A stretch of 43,773 nucleotides of DNA, taken from NCBI GenBank assembly GCA_964492775.1, contig CAZBLH010000016.1, positions 1-43,773 on the forward strand, in the 5' to 3' direction. This DNA is from WRDS01 sp964492775. Its GTDB lineage: Bacteria; Actinomycetota; Coriobacteriia; Anaerosomatales; PHET01. Positions 40,489-43,773 of the stretch are shown here, piece by piece; position 1 is the first letter of the stretch; each line of letters begins with the position of its first letter. Under the pieces are notes generated by a model. It ran no database searches. It was given only the letters and a program-made list of their open reading frames with translations, and had not been told where the DNA came from. A program made the translations under genes and the position numbers.

Positions 40489-42801
40489 ATGGCTAAGTAT
40501 GAAGGTGGAGGTTGGACCGGCAAGATCCTCCGGGTGGACCTCACCACTCGGACGGCCACTGCCGAGGACACGTTCCCCAAGTATGAGAAGTACTGGGGCG
40601 GCGCAGGACTGGGCTGGAAGGTTCTCTGGGACGAGACCACTGGCGCCACCAAGTGGGATGACGCTGACAACCGCATCATCCTCTCTGGCGGTCCGCTGGT
40701 TGGCACGAGCGCACCGACCGCCGGTCGTCTGGCGATCACCACGCTCTCCCCGTACCACCAGCTGAGCGCTGTTCAGACCGCGCACCAGGGCGGACACTTC
40801 GCTGCCGACCTGAAGTTCGCAGGTTGGGACGCCATCATCATCCAGGGCAAGGCATCGAACCTCGTCTTCATCTCTATCATTGATGACAAGGTTGAGATCG
40901 TTGACTGCCCCGAGATGAAGGGCGTCGGACACTACCGCACGACCTTTGAGATCCAGGCCAAGATGGGCGCCAACGCCCAGGTCATCTCGATCGGCCCCGC
41001 CGGCGAGAACCTGGTCAACCAGGCGAACCTCCTGAACAACTTCTGCCACTCCGGCCAGGGTGGCGCAGTCTGGGGTTCCAAGAACCTCAAGGGCATCGGC
41101 GTCATCGGCACCGGTGTCGTCAAGATCGCCGGCGACAAGCGCCAGTGGCGCGCGGTGATCGACAACGCGCTCCTGCTGACCGGCTCGAACAACCAGGGCG
41201 TCGTTCCGAACAACCGCCAGGCATGGGCCGAGCTCTCGCCTGGTGCCTCTGGTACCCGTTGGTACGCGGGCCCCGGCAAGTGGTGGGGCGCAGCTAGCCC
41301 GCCGCTCGAGTCCGGCATCTGCCTGCCGCACGACCGCCAGAAGCTCGGCTTCCGCTGCTTCAAGGCCGACCCCGGCGTCAACAGCTACCCGTTCACCGTT
41401 CGTATGGACGGCTGCTTCTCGTGCCCCGTCCGTTGCCACCAGATGATCGAGGTTCCGTCGGCTGCCAAGTGGGGCGTTGACCCGAAGGCGCAGCAGACCT
41501 GCACCGCATGGTGGGGCCGTGACGTCATGCACAACGCGACGATGCTGGCCACCGTGTCCACGCAGGCCGAGAAGGACCTGCTCACCCTGGAGTCCTATGT
41601 CGTCGCCAAGCACATGACTGACGACCTGGGTATCAGCAACAACTACGGCACGACCAACCGCGGCTGGACTTACATCGTGACCAACGGTCCTGGCGGCGCG
41701 GTTGCAGTTGCTGACCAGACCACGAAGAACGCGGACGTCCGCAAGTGGTCGTACCTGCAGCTCAACATTCCGGACGCAGAGTGGAGCAGCCTGACGGGCA
41801 GCACGGGTCTCATGACCCTGCGCGGTAGAGGCGACCTCCGTGCCATCGCCGAGTGGGGCCGCATCGTCTCGCAGAAGATCGGTGAGCTCGGCAAGTTCTT
41901 GGCCGGTGAGGTCAAGACCCAGATCGAGACCTGGACCGAGACTGGCTTCTACGACTTCTCCGGCGAGACCCCGGTCAAGATGGAGACCCGTCAGGGCGAC
42001 CCGATCAAGGCCAAGTACGAGGCCAGCGGTACCGTCGCCTACTGGGCCTGGGGCTTCCCGAAGCACCACTCCTTCGAGAACGGTCAGCAGGTCGGTGGAC
42101 TCATCAACACGGGCTACAACCGTGACTGCATGAACCACTCCTGGGTCAACACCGCGCTCAACACCGGTATCCCGCAGCCGCGCCTGCGTGAGATCCACCA
42201 GATCGAGTTCAATCGTGTTGGCTGGGGCGAGGACGCAGAAAGCCTGCTCCCGGCCTTCACCGACGGATCCGACTGGCGCGACGCCATCGACACCGCGAGC
42301 GTCGCAGCCACGCCTATCAACGAGGCAAAGGCCCGTGCGGCGTGGTTCTGCCTGGTCCGCCAGGTGCTCCACGACTCGCTCGGCATCTGCAACTGGAACT
42401 GGCCGTACGTGGTCTCCCCGCTCAAGGAGCGTGGCTACCGCGGTGACCTGACGCTCGAGGCCAAGATGTTCTCGATCGCAACCGGCAAGCAGATGAACTG
42501 CATGGAGCTCGACCGCGAAGCGATGCGCTTCTATCACCTGCATCGCGTTCTCACGGCCCGTACCTTCAAGACGAAGCTCGGTGAGGCCTACACCTCGATG
42601 CGCGATGATCACGACGTCATCCCGCCGTGGGGTCTGCACTACCTCAATAACGATGATGAGTTGGCTATGCAGGAGTGGCAGGACTCTCTCGACGAGTTCT
42701 ACAAGACCCTCGGCTACGACGATGACGGCATGCCGACTCGCGCCACCCTCGAGCACTTCGGCATGAAGGACGTTGCCGACGCTCTCGGACTGCCGGCGTA
42801 A
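40489..42801 (+). CDS. Aldehyde:ferredoxin oxidoreductase family tungsten enzyme
   Basis: A 770-residue AOR-family oxidoreductase, a class that binds a tungsten (or molybdenum) bis-pterin and one 4Fe-4S cluster. Characterised members oxidise aldehydes to acids; others reduce benzoyl-CoA or have unknown substrates. The N-terminal domain has GWTGKILRVDLTT and YWGGAGLGWKVL. Pterin-contact stretches include GGPLVGTSAPTAGR and SGQGGAVWGSKNLKGI. The cluster ligands are Cys309, Cys312 and Cys316 (DGCFSCPVRCHQ) and Cys634 in DSLGIC. It is longer than archaeal AOR, which is about 605 residues. GGGAGGAG precedes ATG 40489. No signal peptide is seen, so export, if any, would depend on the Tat ferredoxin. 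The substrate is unknown. Confidence 0.9.
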   Translation: MAKYEGGGWTGKILRVDLTTRTATAEDTFPKYEKYWGGAGLGWKVLWDETTGATKWDDADNRIILSGGPLVGTSAPTAGRLAITTLSPYHQLSAVQTAHQGGHFAADLKFAGWDAIIIQGKASNLVFISIIDDKVEIVDCPEMKGVGHYRTTFEIQAKMGANAQVISIGPAGENLVNQANLLNNFCHSGQGGAVWGSKNLKGIGVIGTGVVKIAGDKRQWRAVIDNALLLTGSNNQGVVPNNRQAWAELSPGASGTRWYAGPGKWWGAASPPLESGICLPHDRQKLGFRCFKADPGVNSYPFTVRMDGCFSCPVRCHQMIEVPSAAKWGVDPKAQQTCTAWWGRDVMHNATMLATVSTQAEKDLLTLESYVVAKHMTDDLGISNNYGTTNRGWTYIVTNGPGGAVAVADQTTKNADVRKWSYLQLNIPDAEWSSLTGSTGLMTLRGRGDLRAIAEWGRIVSQKIGELGKFLAGEVKTQIETWTETGFYDFSGETPVKMETRQGDPIKAKYEASGTVAYWAWGFPKHHSFENGQQVGGLINTGYNRDCMNHSWVNTALNTGIPQPRLREIHQIEFNRVGWGEDAESLLPAFTDGSDWRDAIDTASVAATPINEAKARAAWFCLVRQVLHDSLGICNWNWPYVVSPLKERGYRGDLTLEAKMFSIATGKQMNCMELDREAMRFYHLHRVLTARTFKTKLGEAYTSMRDDHDVIPPWGLHYLNNDDELAMQEWQDSLDEFYKTLGYDDDGMPTRATLEHFGMKDVADALGLPA

Positions 42802-42840
42802 GTTCTACTGCTCTTGACAGGTATGCACTAAGCCCGTTGT

Positions 42841-42876
42841 GGGGCAGGGTCGTCGCCAAGCGTGCGACTCTGCCCC
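42841..42876 (+). promoter_or_regulatory. Intergenic hairpin after the AOR gene
   Basis: GGGGCAGGGTCG (42841-42852) and CGACTCTGCCCC (42865-42876) pair over 12 positions with one G-T wobble, loop 12. No T tract follows, so it is more likely to protect or separate the abundant ferredoxin-AOR mRNA from the downstream cistron than to act as a full terminator. Confidence 0.5.
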
Positions 42877-42903
42877 GCGACGAAGGGAAGGGTGAATCAG
42901 GGC

Positions 42904-43689
42904 GTGAGTTCCACCAACCAAGATGCCGTACTCTCCGAAAGCACTGCCACGCAGGGCCTCTATAGCCCCAAGCAGGCTACGGACTATGCCATCGAGCGGG
43001 TGGAGATAGACGAGCAGCGCACCGAGTTTCTCGGGGAAGACACGAAGGCTTCTGAGTTCGAGTTCGAGGATGACCTCTTTGATCTCGACATCACGAGCGT
43101 GCCGGAAGAGGCAGCGCCCGACCCGGAAGCTGCCGAGTTGGAGAAGCGCGTTCGGCGGGTCGTCGAGCACATTCGAGCTGAGTCCCGTGCTGAGCGGCTG
43201 GTGCTCCCTGAAGCGTTCCTGGTCGAGCCCTTTTCGTATACCGATGAGCAGATTGCCGAAGTCTTCCGGCAGATTGCTGATCACGACGACTATGTGGGCA
43301 TCGTCCGCACAAGGGATGAGAATACGGGCAAGGTGTACCTGCACGACGAGTACATTTTGAGCGTGCCTTACGCAACGATCATGCTGCGCAAGGAGGCGAA
43401 TGACCCCAAGCGTCTCGTTGCAATGCTGGTTCGTGAGAACCTCGAGCTCAAGTTGGAGCCAACGCCAGTGCATCACATCTTGGAGGATCCGCTCTTCGAG
43501 TTCTCCGAGGAGACGCTGATGCCGATCGTCGAGGCGTTGTTGCTCGATGAAGGTGAGTACGCCGACATCCAAGCCGTCGTCGCCTCAAACGGAGAAGTCT
43601 GTTTGTACACGACGAACACCGATATGAGCGAGGATGAGATCCAGTATCGCGCTGAGTACGTCGAGGTCATTGCCCACGAAGTGGCGTAG
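42904..43689 (+). CDS. Unknown protein of the AOR operon
   Basis: A 261-residue soluble protein with no motif I recognise. The first 100 residues are acidic and probably partly disordered (EFEFEDDLFDLDITSVPEEA). A helical segment follows (LEKRVRRVVEHIRAESRAER), then an alpha/beta region with YTDEQIAEVFRQIADHDDYVGI, YLHDEYILSVPYATIMLRK and LYTTNTDMSEDEIQYRAEYV. It has one Cys and no signal or membrane segment. The start is GTG 42904, with AAGGGAAGGG upstream; GTG 42892 would abut that site. Being between an AOR enzyme and another gene, it could be a maturation or assembly partner, as unknown proteins next to ydhV in E. coli may be; this is inference. Confidence 0.75.
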   Translation: MSSTNQDAVLSESTATQGLYSPKQATDYAIERVEIDEQRTEFLGEDTKASEFEFEDDLFDLDITSVPEEAAPDPEAAELEKRVRRVVEHIRAESRAERLVLPEAFLVEPFSYTDEQIAEVFRQIADHDDYVGIVRTRDENTGKVYLHDEYILSVPYATIMLRKEANDPKRLVAMLVRENLELKLEPTPVHHILEDPLFEFSEETLMPIVEALLLDEGEYADIQAVVASNGEVCLYTTNTDMSEDEIQYRAEYVEVIAHEVA

Positions 43690-43734
43690 TAAGCGATTTG
43701 CCAACCCTTAGAGAAACAGAAAGGGAGATACCGC

Positions 43735-43773
43735 ATGGATCAAACCAACAGAAAAGCCCGGGGGGTGTTCTGG
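43735..43773 (+). CDS. Start of a further gene, cut by the window end
   Basis: ATG 43735 lies 7 bases after AAGGGAG (43721-43727) and 45 bases after the preceding stop. Only 13 residues are visible (MDQTNRKARGVFW), too few for a call. The basic start ending in aromatic residues would suit a membrane subunit, such as a cytochrome or quinone-linked anchor, but that is a guess from context. Confidence 0.6.
   Translation, partial: MDQTNRKARGVFW

Noticed and set aside
40465..42756. A 763-codon open frame antisense to the AOR gene
   Set aside because: High G+C gives long open antisense frames. Its translation is low-complexity and has no family signature, while the plus strand shows clear AOR motifs and a good ribosome site.
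42813..42818. Promoter from TTGACA after the AOR gene
   Set aside because: A consensus -35 appears but no -10-like hexamer lies at 16-19 bases, and the following sequence forms a stable hairpin.
1..43773. CRISPR arrays, insertion sequences and prophage genes
   Set aside because: No regularly spaced repeats, transposases, integrases or phage structural genes were seen. Apart from 36322-38721 the window looks like stable core chromosome.

Overview
The window is a G+C-rich, gene-dense bacterial chromosome segment that looks like an anaerobic actinobacterium, most plausibly of the Coriobacteriia. This is inferred from the gene order mfd, parvulin lipoprotein, mazG, eno, pyk, FtsB-like, DUF501, ppx; from TANNNT-type and leaderless promoters; from the selenocysteine machinery; and from a tungsten-type aldehyde:ferredoxin oxidoreductase. 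No 16S rRNA is present, so the taxonomy is tentative.

Layout, left to right. (1) 2-1997: chaperones, the 3' part of clpB and an Hsp20 gene, closed by a strong terminator. (2) 2121-4138: an OFA-family MFS transporter and a convergent flavin reductase-like gene. (3) 4267-7726: a methionine operon, metY-metX-metW, behind a promoter with an inverted repeat and a leader encoding a short Met-rich peptide. (4) 7744-12070: leaderless rsgA and an ABC export/lipoprotein-type transporter pair. (5) 12111-14392: two PLP enzymes, a D-cysteine desulfhydrase/ACC deaminase relative and a threonine aldolase. (6) 14423-16103, minus strand: a sugar dehydrogenase-like lipoprotein and a peroxiredoxin whose peroxidatic Cys codon is TGA. 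(7) 16187-18784: a NYN-domain nuclease, DUF554, a zinc-ribbon membrane protein and a bactofilin-like protein. (8) Endonuclease III on the minus strand, then a long plus-strand run of repair, envelope, glycolysis and division genes (mfd to ppx) ending in tRNA-Leu(UAA). (9) 31296-36189: selD-yedF-selA-selB. (10) 36322-38721: a decaying M20 peptidase/transporter pair. (11) 39265-43773: a long structured leader with a terminator, then a Tat-signal ferredoxin, an AOR-family enzyme, an unknown protein and the start of another gene.

Two themes link distant genes. The selenium locus (selD, selA, selB) explains two TGA-interrupted genes here: selD itself (Sec21) and the peroxiredoxin 17 kb away (Sec49). 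tRNA-Sec was not found in the window. The second theme is RNA-level control. The methionine operon has a Met-codon leader peptide with mutually exclusive hairpins. The ferredoxin/AOR operon has a roughly 300-nt structured leader with a duplicated element that can pair alternatively, followed by a near-perfect terminator and a small upstream reading frame that runs into the ferredoxin ribosome-binding site. These are the best candidates for undescribed regulation.

The M20 gene has a clean TAA replacing a Tyr next to a zinc-ligand His. The transporter after it is an out-of-frame join of two unrelated permease families, so this locus looks like a gene pair being lost, unless it reflects sequencing or assembly errors.
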